DNA from: Formicarius rufipectus
Taxonomy: Eukaryota; Chordata; Aves; Passeriformes; Formicariidae
Length of the DNA: 64,000 nt
NCBI GenBank assembly: GCA_013399695.1
Contig: VXAU01000760.1
Span: forward strand, 3,651,610-3,715,609
Direction: 5' to 3'
The notes beneath the pieces were generated by a model. It was not told where the DNA came from, ran no database searches, and worked only from the letters and a program-made list of their open reading frames with translations. This document shows, in pieces, positions 1 through 12,800 of this stretch (within the stretch, counting starts at the first letter, position 1; each line of letters opens with the position of its first letter). The position numbers were made by a program, and so were the translations under genes.

Positions 1-390
1 CTGGAGAAGGGCAACAGTGAAGGGTCTGGAGCCCAAGTCTGATGAGGGAGCTGGGGGTGTTTAGTCTGGAGAAAAGGAGTGACCTTCCCACTCTCCATAG
101 CTGCCTGAAAGGAGGCTGTAGCCAGGTGGGGGTCGGTCTCTTTTCTGGGATAGCACGACAGAATGCGGAAATGGCCTCACGTTGTGCCAGGAGAGGTTTA
201 CATGTGATATTAAGAAAAACTTCTTCACGGGAGGAGTGGTCAGGCATTGGAACTGCCAGCCCAGGGAACCGGTGGAATCACCATCCCTGGAAGTGTTCAG
301 AAGGGGTGTGGATGTGGCACCTGGGGACATAGTGGTGTGAGTTAATCACTGGACACGACCTTTTCCGGTCTTAGTGACTCAAGGATTCTA
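1..390 (+). mobile_element. CR1 LINE 3' end, truncated by window edge
   Basis: The sequence follows the 3' part of avian CR1 retrotransposons in sense orientation. Landmarks in order are a CTGAAAGGAGGCTGTAGCCA block, a GCCAGGAGAGGTTTA block, CACCATCCCTGG, GATGTGGCAC, then a terminal GGATTCTA. The terminal GATTCT repeat marks the CR1 3' end, so the element reads left to right and its 5' part lies outside the window. It is diverged and has no intact coding frame. The short open frames across it are chance. Confidence 0.9.
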
Positions 391-639
391 AACCATGTTT
401 TCACACTTGTGTTTCGGTCCTGACTTCATCTTCTAAAAACTAAAGCCAATTTTCTTTTTTCTTTTTTTTATTAATATTTATTTGCTTTCCTTAGCTATTG
501 TTTTGACTATTTGCTTTTCAAACAGCTTTCACTCAGTTGCTACACTGTCACTCCGGGCTCTTTAGCACTCCGAAATTTTATATTTACACACACACATATA
601 CACACACACAGACACCCCCCTCCCACACACACCCGCCAC
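391..639. other. DAW1 upstream flank with CA microsatellite
   Basis: T- and A-rich DNA without a recognisable gene, between the CR1 copy and the DAW1 CpG island. A dinucleotide tract of CA units broken by TA and CCC lies at 585-632. No other element is recognisable. Confidence 0.6.
585..632. repeat. CA-rich microsatellite
   Basis: Interrupted CA repeat with an internal CATATA break and a CCCCCC interruption, just upstream of the DAW1 CpG island. Likely length-polymorphic. Confidence 0.9.
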
Positions 640-689
640 GCCCGACACCGCCGGGTCCTCAGCCCGGGCCGCGCGTGCGCAGCGGGGGC

Positions 690-744
690 GTTGCTAAGGC
701 GGCGGGAGGCGTTGCTATGGCGGCGGGGGCGTTGCCATGGCAGC
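690..744 (+). promoter_or_regulatory. Three tandem RFX X-box-like motifs
   Basis: Three related 14-mers start at 690 (GTTGCTAAGGCGGC), 711 (GTTGCTATGGCGGC) and 731 (GTTGCCATGGCAGC). The third differs at one base from the palindromic RFX consensus GTTGCCATGGCAAC. The 20-21 bp spacing is two helical turns, so the sites would face the same side of the DNA. RFX factors with FOXJ1 drive motile-cilia genes, and DAW1 is one, so position and gene identity both support function. The spacer bases also resemble each other, pointing to tandem duplication of one unit. Occupancy is inferred. Confidence 0.65.
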
Positions 745-779
745 GCGGGAGACGCGCCGGGCTGGACCGGACCGGCTGA
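717..779 (+). other. Upstream ORF before the DAW1 start
   Basis: A 20-codon frame starts at the ATG inside the second X-box-like motif and ends with TGA at 777-779, two bases before the DAW1 ATG at 782. If transcription begins upstream of 717 it would be a uORF favouring reinitiation. If transcription begins downstream it is irrelevant. Its peptide is Ala/Gly/Arg-rich and resembles no known protein. Confidence 0.3.
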
Positions 780-781
780 GG

Positions 782-821
782 ATGGAGCTGAACCGGCTCC
801 TGTTGCGCTACTTCCCGCCGG
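782..821 (+). CDS. DAW1: DAW1 exon 1 (residues 1-14)
   Basis: Encodes [14 protein letters not shown], with the last Gly codon split after its first base. The donor is G|GTGCGG at 822. Conservation with human MKLKSLLLRYYPPG chooses ATG 782 over the in-frame ATG at 737. The 5' UTR boundary is not visible. Confidence 0.9.
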
Positions 822-3800
822 GTGCGGAGCGGAGCGGGGAGGGCGGGGGGGGGCTCCCNGGGGGGGGGCTCCTGGCCATGGCAGCGGCTCTGCTGCCTCG
901 CCGGGGCTCGGGCTGTGCGTGGGAAGCCCACTGGGTGCCGTGCGTGAGGCCGGGGCGGCGCGGGGTGTGCTTGACCGCCCGGCGTGGAGGGGTTCGTCCT
1001 CCCCGGCCAGGGGCTGCGCACGGGCGGGTGGGTCACCCACCTGCAGCCGCAGGGAGTTCGGGTGCGGGTGTTTTGGTTCGGTGAGCGGCTGCCGGCTGGA
1101 AGCAGCTCGTAGCTCATCGCCGCTGTAATTGATGACCTACTATAAAGTCAATGTAGTTTCACTCGCATCGCAGTAAGGAGTCCAAAGTGTTATAAGTGAC
1201 GGTAGCTGGGACAAAAAAAAAAAAAAAAAAAAAAGTTGCCACTCTGCAAGTACCTAAAAAGTGATTGCAGCTGGTGCAGGGGGAGGGAGGTATTTGACCT
1301 CTTCTCCCAGGCAGCCAGCGATAGGATGAGAGGACATGGTCTTAAGCTGTGCCAGGGGAGGTTTAGGTTGGACATTAGGAAGGCATTCCTCACAGAAAGG
1401 GTGGTCAGACATTGGAATGGGAATGGGCTGCAGGTATTTAAGGACAGACTGGATATGGCACTCAGTGCCCTGGTCTGGTTGTTGTGGTGGTGTTGAGTTA
1501 TAAGTTGGACTTGATGATCTCACAGGTCTTTTCCAATTTAATCAGTTCTGTGATTCTTGCTTTTTTTACCCTTTCTTTTATGAATTTTCTGGGCAGAACC
1601 ATGCTTTGAAAAGTGGTACTGCCAGACTGTGCTCATAATTTATCCTGTACTCTAACAGGAGGCTCAAGGACTTTTCAGGCGGGAAACAAGGTGGAGATGG
1701 TCCGCTCAGGGAGTGTATGGGAATAACATCTTTCTTTTAAATGAAATACTTTGTAAAATGCAGAGGGACACAGAAATTCATCTAAATTATCCTTTTCCAT
1801 AGAAAATCAAGGAGCAGCAGAGCCCTTTATCAACTGTTCCAAAACAGGAAGCTGTGTGATTAAACATTTTGATACTTCAGCTCAGTGAAAGTTGTGGAGG
1901 TGCCAGAGCAAACCTAGAAATGGAAAGTGTGTTATGTGTTATGATATGTATCACTGCAAACAGGCCTTTGAAAACACTGGAATAAATATAACAGGTTTTG
2001 TAAAACATGTTTTACAGGCTTCTTGGAACACCAAACTACAGCAAGTATCTTCAGGACAGTGTCTTTAAAAATAGATGTGATGAAATGATGCAGAAATTTG
2101 TTGGAAAAAAGAGCTTGTTAATTTCCAGAATAAAAAATGGCTCATAAATTATATTGTGGAATATCCTCTATCATATAAACACATAAGAGTTCATAATTCT
2201 GCTTACTCTCAGCAAGAGCAATCAACCTCCTTCCAGTTCCAAGAACTGGAAATAGGTCTTCTGAAGTCAGTGGAGCAATAAATATGGAGGTGTTGCTGTC
2301 TACAGTGCATGCTATAAAATTCCAGAAGTCTAATTATGACCTGTTTATCACTTTTTTTAAAAGGAATTATTCTGGAATATGTAGAAGATGGGGAGTTAAA
2401 GACCAGACCTATAGATCTTCTTGACCTTAGACCTGAGTAAGTATGGTATTTCAGATACATCACTCTCTACTGTTTTATAGCATGTTCATATAAAACTCTA
2501 TTTGACTGTTTTAAACATAATTGAGATTGGCTGTTACATAGAACTTACTTGCCCTACTCGGCCAGTTCTGGTTGGAAGAGCTTCAGGCAGATAACAAAAA
2601 ATGTCACCAATAAATAAAGTTGCCAAAATCCTTGGAGTTTATTAGATAGAAAGGCATGAAGTAATATGATTGTCTTAATACCAACATTGCCATGGAGGCG
2701 TTCTTGCCTGTAAGCCAAAGTCAGTAGATAATGTAGGCTGCAAATGCAAGATGAAAAATCCCATTTTAAAAATTACTGCTTTTTGTCCGCCTAGAACTGT
2801 CCATCCTCGTACTGTGGATAAAACCTAAGGAGTCACTTTGGGAAAGAAATAAGTTGTCTAGTGAGCAGGAGTGTAAACACTGAGAAGATACTAATTTATG
2901 GAGAAGTTAGTGGCCCCCATTTAGAGAACTGATACAGAAAGTCCCCTTAAGGCTGCAATAATTTCCATACTATCAGAAATGCTTGGCTTTTTTGCTAGGA
3001 CTAGTTTAAAGAGTATGTTGGTGCTTTGACTGCTGGGTATTGTCAAGTCTTAGTTTCTCGTTCTGCTGGTGGTCAGGAAGCAGTGGTTTATCTGATGATA
3101 TGGAGGGATGATCTCATTTCACAACCCCTTCCTGAGGGCATCATGGACATCAATAGACTGTGGACCACATTATGGTGGTTATTATTCACAACTTAGAGTA
3201 TATATATTAGTTACATAGTTATAGAAGTAGGCATAGATCTGTGAAGCCACAGACAGAGATAATTTTAACATTTTCCATATGTAATGTATCTTGTTACTAC
3301 TTCATGGGCCATTCATGTGTAATTTATGAAATTCCACTTTAATTTAGCCATTTATTCCAAAACTGGCATATTGGGGCACACATCTCCTGTGTCTGACACT
3401 CAGTGGAAATCCTTTGAAAAGGTAAATTTCTCACCATGCTACAATTTTTAGAAATTAAATTTTTCTGTACAACTTGAGTAAGAGAGGGAAGTATAAAATC
3501 CAAGAAAGGTGTATCCATATTTCTTTAATATATTACAGAGATAAATGCATAACATTTAATTGATTACTTTTGTTTCTCTGCAACTAAATAATATTCTTGA
3601 TTTTATATTCATAATTATTGCCAGAGGATGAAATATGGTGGGTTTGTGCTCAGTTTTTTTTTTTGGTTTGTTCTCATTCTTTTCTCGTAATTAGCACAGA
3701 TGTCACATCATTAGTAGAAGAAATTCAAAAAGGAGAACCTCTCATCACAGCTTCCTGCATGGAACATGTCATACATTTAGTCCGAAGATTGCAGCAGAAG

Positions 3801-6800
3801 CTAGGGGAAAAAGAGAATCACAAATTCTCTCTTTTTAAGGTCAGATACATGTTCAGAATAACTTGGGGCATTTTGGGGAATTTAAGTTGTGATGCTGTGA
3901 GTATGTTTTTACTGGTACATATTGTGCTGGAGAGCAAAATTTGGACTTTCTGACTGATTTCTTGATTCTTTTCAATCCCCTCTGCGTTGTTTAGATCAGC
4001 TGAGTCTGGCCTGGTTATATCTGCCAGGAATTCCCCCAAAAGGCTGAGAGGTGGAACTTCCTAGACTGTTTACACAGGCTTATGCACAAGGGTGTGTTTT
4101 AAATGGAGAGAAAGAAATCTTCTATTTGTCAGACAAGAATTTGTGGACCAGCAACACCCATAGCTGTGTTTAAACAAAGCCCGTAAATAGACCCCAAGTA
4201 AAATCCCTGTTGGGAAAGGGCCAAAATAGTTCCATATCCATTGTTCTTCATTTTGTAACAATTATGGGGGTTTTTACTATTATTTTTTTTTTTCAAAATT
4301 ATGGGGGATTTATGCAGTTGTCATTACTAATCCTGGTTTTCATTACTTTCTGTCATTGCTATTTTGTTTGAGTATTGATAGTTTGATCTTCAACTTACAG
4401 ACAACACTTCAAGAATTATTTCAAACAAGAAAGCTTTTTTTTTAAGAACAATGATTAGAGACACCTTTCAGGGCTCCAAATTCAGGATCCAGTCTGTCAC
4501 CCTCATAGAACAGAACTTCTTCTTAATGTCTAACCTAAATTACTTGTTGCAATCTGAAATCATTAAATGTTGTATCTTTATTGTGTCAGCAGATGGCAAT
4601 ATGTAGCTGTTAAAAATTGCTGGTCGGTGATATGTTGTTTATTGTTACCTTAAACTGAGTGAGAAAAGGAAGAAGTTTTGTGTTCATTTGACCAACAGTA
4701 CACATCTGGTTCAATTTTGTGAAGATATGTGTATTTAACCTTGAAAACAGAGCTATATATTAAGGCATCTTAAACTTAAATAGTTTCTCTTCTCTTTTAA
4801 GGTGCGTTCTCAACTGAGGTTATGCCTTGCTTTTCAAAAACTTTTCAAATTGTTTGTTCATCACAGAGATGGATAAACCCTCAAATGCTTGTTCACATTT
4901 GAGGGTAAATAATGTATTTATTCATTGCTGGGTTAGTGCTGCATTTGTGCTTCTGTATTTGGCAATGATAGGCAGGCAAATCCAATCAGTGCTGGCCTAT
5001 TTCTTTCACTTGAGTAGTTGGGAGTGTGTGAAGAGGACTTAATTGATGTTTCAATTTCATTTAAGGCTTGTAAATGAAACAGGAGTATTAGGTGCTTCTG
5101 AGATACTAATAAAATACAAGAGGTGGGGGGAATGAGATTTTTTTTTTATTTTCCCCCTTCCAAAAATGTTCCGTGTGTTTGCATTATGAGGAAACCAATG
5201 TTTTTTTCTTTCCTGTTGCACTGGAAAGTAATCTGAAATGAATATCTAAACTCATCTTTTTGTTATTTCCAGTAATTGTAGAGATGGTGGTGTGTTAGGA
5301 ACCCCTCAGAGAAACAAGCTTTTGTAACAATTTTTCTGATGGGCTACATTTCTCTGAATACAGCATGGGCTGTAGTGATTTGCAGATTTTTATTTTAAGT
5401 ACTGCTGTAGCAGAGTTTGCAGAACTGAGGTAATTTTTTTTTTTTTATGGGTTTCATTATTGCACCACTGCACAAGCAGTTTTCCCTGGCTCAGAGTTAC
5501 GTGGATGCAACAATTGCAGCACTGGGCATTGGAAGAAAAGAATTAGTCCCATGATCCGAAATGAAATATAAACCCATCTGGTTTCCTTCCTTTTTTTTCA
5601 TAATAATTTTTAAGTATCTTTGTTCAGAGCTGCCTGCATGGAGTCCTAAAAATATAATGGATCAAATGTCCATAAATTTCCATAATTATCCATTCTTATG
5701 TGCAGATATTTGTATATTGTGGCTGTTTTTAAAAATAAGAACATTTTAACATTTCCACATCTTGATTGGTCATTCCCACTATTACAGCTGAAAGTACAAC
5801 TTGTGGTACTTTCCCTAGAGAGCAGGAATTTTTGTTTCTGTAATATAAAGCATGTTTTTTGTTTCTCTGTCTCTCAGTCCTTCACTTGACCATTTTTATT
5901 TCCATTTTGATCAGTCCCTGCTCTTGTCAGTAGAAGATCTATGAGCCTCTTTCATTTTCCTTGTGGAGTCAGGCAGCTTGGAAAACTTCAGATAAGGACA
6001 ATAAGTTGCAGTTGTCAGTGATTAAATGGCATTATTCATAAATCATTTCTTCATTCCTACACTGCAGAAAAGACCTAATGAACCACTGCTGACTTACGCT
6101 GACAGTATGTGAAACTATTTCCACCTATGTTTAATAAACCTTATTATGTATTATCATGGCTATAGGATCATTTATAGAAACATATATAAATAGTTTAAAG
6201 GACCTTAGAAGCAATGTCAGGAAACAGTGACCTCCATAACCTACACAGTACAGGCAGGCATTGAATTTGAAATGCTTTCTTTTGTCTTGCTAAGTATCTT
6301 GGTTATGGTTTCTCATGCCTTGTCATGACCTCATAGGACATAGATGCAGCTTATATCTGTTTTTCCTGGGTTTTATAACAAGATCACATACTAGCTGGAA
6401 CCAGCCCATACCCTAAAAGGCTCAAATACTTGATCCAATTGGATTTCTTGATTCATTGTGTTAGACTTATCTGGGTTTCTTTCATCAGTGATCTCATCAG
6501 GCATGGTATCCTCATGTGTTTTGCAACTGTAACTGGTAGTCTGACAGGAGCAGGAGAAAAACTTAACCTATTGAGTGTTTTGAGCAATTTTTTGTTTTGT
6601 TTGCATCAAATGTTTTTTCTCTCCCTGGTCCCTCTTCTATTTCAGGTGCTTAGAACACATATATTGCCACTGACTAATGTAGCATTTAACAAATCTGGTT
6701 CCCGGTAAGTTGTTTTCAAAGTCAAAATACATAATCACCAACTGAAGTTTTGTATTTGTAAATTAAATTCTAAGGGAGCTTCAATGCTCTTATCTTGTTA

Positions 6801-9800
6801 CAAAAAGAATTCAGCTGGGCTGCTTATAAGCAGGCACAACTGGGGATTTTATTTCAGGCCTTTGTGGGAGAAATAATGGCAAATGGGAAAAAGTAGTGGG
6901 GGAGATTCAACTTGTGTCATTTTTTTCTTCCTAGCTGATAGTTTGTTGACAATTACCATATTACATAAAGAAACACCTTTATGACAATAAACTGCATACT
7001 GCTAAATCTAAATGAGTCTTTAATATAAACTCATTTGGGACTTTGACTGTAGTGAAAGTGTAACTTCTGTGTGAATTGATTTCCCTGTGGTCATAAGTCT
7101 TAAAGTTTTTCCTTCATGTTTTTTTTTTTTTAATGAATAATATATTTTAAAAACAGAAAGGGAACCTCTATGGTCATTAATTTGTATTTTTGGAAGAAAG
7201 AGGAGATTTAGGGTCTGAGACAATGCTAACTGAAATCTGTGGAAATAGGTAAATTGGCCTGTGCATCAGGACCAGTAAGATATTAACTGTGTTCAGTAAT
7301 TAAGTTCTCTTTGCTTTAGCTTTATCACTGGAAGCTATGATAGAACCTGCAAACTGTGGGATACAGCATCAGGAGAAGAGCTACATACACTGGAGGGACA
7401 CAGAAACGTTGTCTATGCAATAGCTTTCAATAATCCCTATGGGTAAGTATGCTTCTTCTGAGATACTTCATAATTGCTCATCATGTTATTTCGCAAATAC
7501 TCAAACATAAACTAGACTGTTTCAAATTGAAGGAGTTCAGTTTCTGAATTTGTAAAGTTCAACTATAGCTAATCCCTGTGGGATGACACTATTTTATTAG
7601 TACATTCAAACATGTTTTCTGCTATAGTTTTTTAAAATAGATTTTAGGAATACTAACCACAAATTTAATTAGGTATTCAGTCTTGAGAAATATATAGATG
7701 AATCAATTTAATATATTGAAGCACAGATTTACTTCAGTAATATCTATGTGATCGGATTGTGTTCTGAATGTTAATTGTTCTTTGCTGCCTCCATATAATT
7801 GTATGTGATATGAGACTTAAGTACTTATGGCAACTTGTGTTGCTTCAGGCAAGGAGAAATCCATTTCCATCACAACAGAATCATTATTATTTAGGACGTG
7901 ATTTGGAAGTGTCACAGCTGATGAGTAGTTTTTATAAAATCCACAGGGTGCCGCTGTGTGAATGTCAAATACAAGTCTGTGCACCTTTGTTTTCTCCAAT
8001 AGCTCTTTGCCCTAGGCTGGAGTTGCCACCTGTTGAGTGGAGGCAATTACATGGTAGCTACTGAAGTTTTCATTGTCATTTGCTTCTCGAGGAAGCTATC
8101 GTGTTAGAAAGCATCTGTTTCTCTGCAAAGTCAGATAAAGTAATTCCTAATTTTCTGTTGAATCATATTACTTCTTTCACTGTCACATATTCTATTTATC
8201 AGTTAAGCAATACACGGTTAACACCAGGAAATAAATGTTAAAGACTTATGCTATTTAACACTTCATCTCCTTCTTCCATATAAAAAGGAAAACCTAGAAC
8301 GTGCTGTGTCAATGTCGTGTTCTGATGTTATTCTTTACTTTTAAAAAGCAGTTAATGAAAGTCTTTTATATACTTTGGAGAAACTAATGACAAAAATCTG
8401 TTCAAAGATCAGTAACTACACTGTAACATAAAAATTGAGAAAAAAGTTGCACACAAGAAAACCTGATCAGAACTGTGAAGTACTTTAACATTAAAAATTC
8501 AGTAAAAACAGAAATCTTTAAGTTTTTATGAAGTGTACCTTGTTACATTTTCTGGATACCTCAGCTCAGTCTTGCTCTAACTGAAGCTGGTCACAGTGGG
8601 AGTGGAGTTTGACCTCTGAAATTTGGGCAAACTGCTATAGAAGGAGTCTGTAATTGTTGATTAGCAGATGTTATCTGATGAAATAATGTTACTTCTTAGT
8701 ACATCTGGAAGTACAGCAGATAACATCAGCCCTAAAGTAGGTTAATCATCGGTTATGAGCACTTCTCTGCTAATAGATGGGCACGGTGGCTTTCTTAAAA
8801 ACTAGTTGTGTCTGCTAATTTTTTCCCTTAATGTAACTTCTGTTTGTGAGATCCAGCTCCAGGATCTTTAGTGTGGCAGAGTGCACCGAAGTGTGTGCCA
8901 GCTTCCAGGGCTGAATATTGTTTGTGTGAGTTCTGCTGTCTTTGCAGTCAGAGTTTTTTCTAAATAGAAATAATAGGATTTTTTTCCATTTAGTGACAAG
9001 ATTGCCACTGGATCTTTTGATAAAACCTGCAAAGTGTGGAATGCAGAAACAGGAAAATGTTACCATACTTTCAGAGGACATAGTGCAGAAATAGTGAGTA
9101 GTGATGGCTATTTCTTACTCCCTTGTTTCCTCACACCATCACTGATGACTGTGGATTCCAACTCCCTGAGACCTCTCATTGGAAAGCACAGCTATTCTGC
9201 TACATGTATTCACATATTCAGATCTTGTTAATTTCTGCACTGCAAGAGAAAATAATCTGACAGCTCTTGAGAGAGAATAAACCGTTGTATACAGTTGGAA
9301 ATATTTTTATTTTTAATTTGTTCCAGTTTCCCCCTGATTGCTAAATGGTAAAACATGGAAAAATACCATAGCAATTGGAATTTTCTGTTTATTGCACATA
9401 TTTATTGGTTGATTACATATCACAATTTTTTCTAGATATCTTGCATTGCCTCTCATATTTGCAGAACTAAATACACAGGAACATTATTGCTCGTATTGTT
9501 GTCTTCCCCAAGGAAATCTAAAATGAAAACATAACCAAGTGGAACCATAAAGAATAAATTTCTGATATTTAAACTGTATTAACTGGGAATTTGTGGGATG
9601 CTGAAATTTCAAAGATCTATGAAATTAAAACAGTTTAAGCTTAAAAATTCTTGATTTCCTTTCCAGTGCACTGGAACCCCTATCAGCAACAGGAAGTACT
9701 TTGATGCACAGCATTTAGATTTAAAAGACCAGGGCAAAGACATTAAAACTCTTAATTTCAATACCGAATGGGATTTTTTTTTTTTTAATAAAATATCACT

Positions 9801-12800
9801 GGAAATTGTTTCTAAAAAAGAAAGGGAATTTATTTGTAGACTGCAAGACCTTAACTAGTGCGAGAAAATGATGTTTTACCATGGTGGAAAATGAGATTTG
9901 TTTCAGTGATTCTCTGAATACTCTGGAACAGTTAGCTCTCACAATGGAGAACATGTTTGCTTATTGAGAAAGGCTGCAGTAATTTTGCTTCCACAAATCA
10001 GTTAGGTAAATATTTAAAGGCCTTTCAATTTTTTTTCTGACTCTGTAGGGTTAGATTAGACCCATAGTGTTATGAGTTGTGTTAGCAGTAATTAGAAGAT
10101 AATAGCAAGCAGAAAATGATGTGTTTCACTGAATGAGACCTGTTTCTGAAAGACCATTATTGCATCTGATACATTGCTGGCAAGATCATGTCCACAATTA
10201 TTCAGTAATCAAAAATTGAGCTTCTGTTTTCCTCTTTTCATGGTAGCTCTTATTCTTCATTTGCAGAACAATCGTATTGAATAATTACAGAGAATGGGAG
10301 CATGACTGCATGATTTTTTAATGTGAAAGATGAATTAAGGAAGTTGTTGATCTTTTGTTCTTGCTTTTTCATAAATAAGTATGCTGCTGTGGGGACACCC
10401 TTGGCAAATGACATAGATAATAACACCTGATAGGATAAGAGTTTGAGTGTCCAGAGTATGTTTGTGGGTATACAAAACTGTTTGGAGGGTCTTCGCTCCA
10501 AACTAAAGGGGAAACCTGCCAAGTGATAGTGTGAGGGAGGACTGTCAGTTGCATTAAGCAGTAACAGGAGACTTTCAAAGAGAATTTTGAAATAAAAAGA
10601 AGTAGAAGAAGATAAAAGAATCAAGACAAATTATAATGGGATGGGAGAGACATTGGTCTGGAACAAGCAGTTCTTAAAACCCACTCTGGTGCTTTCATGA
10701 GTCACCTCGAGCATCACAATCTCTGCCTGTACCAGGGAGTGTAGCTTTTTGGTTTCTCTGGAGACACCATTAGGAGTCTGCATCCAGGCAGCAGATTGTC
10801 AGTGTGAGGTTCAATGAGAAGGCCCTGTAAGATGTGCATATATGAATTTGGATGCCTCCTTCCTGGTACATGGATCAGGAGATGTAGGATGTGGCATGAA
10901 TTCAGCTCAAGCTGGAGCACTGATGTCCCTTGGGGCAGGTGTGTGCAGTAGGGGAACACACAGTCCTAGGAAAGGATTTGCTTGCAACCCACGTGTCCTG
11001 TGAGAAATGTGTGTGTAATTAAAACCCCTTTGGAGTTAGAGGATGAGGTTTAAAAATCTCCAACTTTTTATTAAGATTGCATAAGCTTATCTATTGCATT
11101 ACAGATACTGAAGACACGTATCTCTGCCAGTTAATTATATGCTGTTAATAAATCAGCAAATTGCTTCAGTCTTGGTTTTCATTAAAACTTTGTGAACCAA
11201 ATAGTTTCTCCTCATGACACAAAATGAAGGAGGCTCAGGAAACAATGCAGAAAAACTTCCAGACAATCTCTAGTGTATTGCCATTGCAAAGCAGCCAAAT
11301 AGTCCACTTGGTTTGGGTATTCACCCAGAGTTATGTGATAGGGACTTGTTGCTCTTCTAGTGAGCTGTTGAAAGAACTCTGCAATTTTTCTGTATGCCAT
11401 GAAATATTGTCAGATTTTTGCCTTGTTTAAAAATATTAATCTTGACTTTTTTTTTCTTAGAAAATATATGTAAATAGAATACTTTCCCACTTTTTCTACC
11501 CCATGTTTCTTGCTACAGGTATGTTTATCATTTAATCTTCAGAGCACGTTGGTGGCAACTGGAAGCATGGATTCCACGGCAAAGTTATGGGACATAGAGA
11601 AAGGAGAAGAAATAGCCACTTTAAGTGTATGTTTGCCTTATGTTTTAAAGATATTCCTTGATTTTTTTAGTTTTCCAACTGAAATAAATTGAAGTATGGC
11701 CATTGCAACAGTTTCAAACCTTGCATAGTTTCTTTTATCACATAGTCTCACAGTGACAGCAGTCACAGAATAGAATAAAGAAAACAAAGGGAATGAGAAA
11801 GCTGTGGTATTTTATAAAGAGTCAGTCCTATTTATCAAAAGACAGATTTTCTCATTTCAGTGACATTAGTGCTGTAGATCAGGATGTCTACCATCGCTCA
11901 CTAAAACATTGCTATCCTGTAAACTGTGACTGCCTCTGTATAGATCTTCTTGCTGTAAACCTCAGCAGAGGACAGGCACCCAGTTACCTCCAGGCTGTCA
12001 TTTCTCCTACATGACTTGCTGGGATTCCACTAGTCTAGATTGGCCTCTGATGTTTCAATGCATCTCTTTTGCATAAATCTTTAATGGTATGTAGTGAGTA
12101 ATCTTCCTGCTCAAGTGGCCTGCTGGCTTTTCTGCAGTTCTTGGGGTATCAGCTATTCCACAGTTGGGTAGATCTTTCTGTCCAAACTGTACAGGATAAA
12201 ACTGTAAATAAAATCTTGATGGGTTATAGAAGGACTTTGCTGCTGAAAAAAGGCTACATATTAAACTATATTAATGGAAAAGTCGTAATTTTTATTCTCA
12301 TATTCCTTTTTAAAAATTCTCTCAGGGGCACTCAGCAGAAATTATTGCAGTGTCTTTCAACACCATTGGAGATAAGATTATCACTGGCTCCTTTGACCAT
12401 ACAGTAGCAGTATGGGATGTTGGCACTGGCAGGTATTAAAGCACTAATAAATATAATTTTACTTTGCATGTTTTCAAGACAAATGAAATAGTGTTGAGCT
12501 ACAAATTACAGACCTTGTGTTTGATTTAGAGTATATGTTTCTTTATCTTGTCATTTGTTACTCCTGTTCTCTTTGTTCTTCTGAAAAGGAATGCTGCTCA
12601 TGTGATGCTTTTGTATGTGTTTTTTGTTTTAAATTTCTGTCTTATGAGCACTAAGGAGGCAGAAGGAACGGACTGTTTGTGTGCTTGTTCCCAGTGAATT
12701 CTCTAAATGGCGAAATATGTTATCAACATGGAAACTCATGGTTTGGAAGGTGTCTAGAATTTCTAGATGGAACAGACTGTTTAAGTAGAAAGAAAGTATG

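Larger units (their letters stand above)
640..1080 (+). promoter_or_regulatory. CpG-island promoter of DAW1
   Basis: A sharply GC- and CpG-rich block in an otherwise AT-rich window. It contains many GCGC and GGCGG runs and surrounds the first DAW1 exon. No TATA box is evident, which fits a CpG-island promoter with dispersed initiation. It carries three X-box-like sites (690-744). A single N at 859 between G runs shows that the assembly is imperfect here. The exact transcription start is not visible. Confidence 0.8.

Noticed and set aside
1..332. 89- and 96-codon frames at the window start
   Set aside because: They lie inside a diverged CR1 copy and are not real genes.
10250..10624. 124-codon antisense frame in DAW1 intron 6
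   Set aside because: Low-complexity hydrophobic and serine-rich peptide, no splice or promoter support, no recognisable domain.
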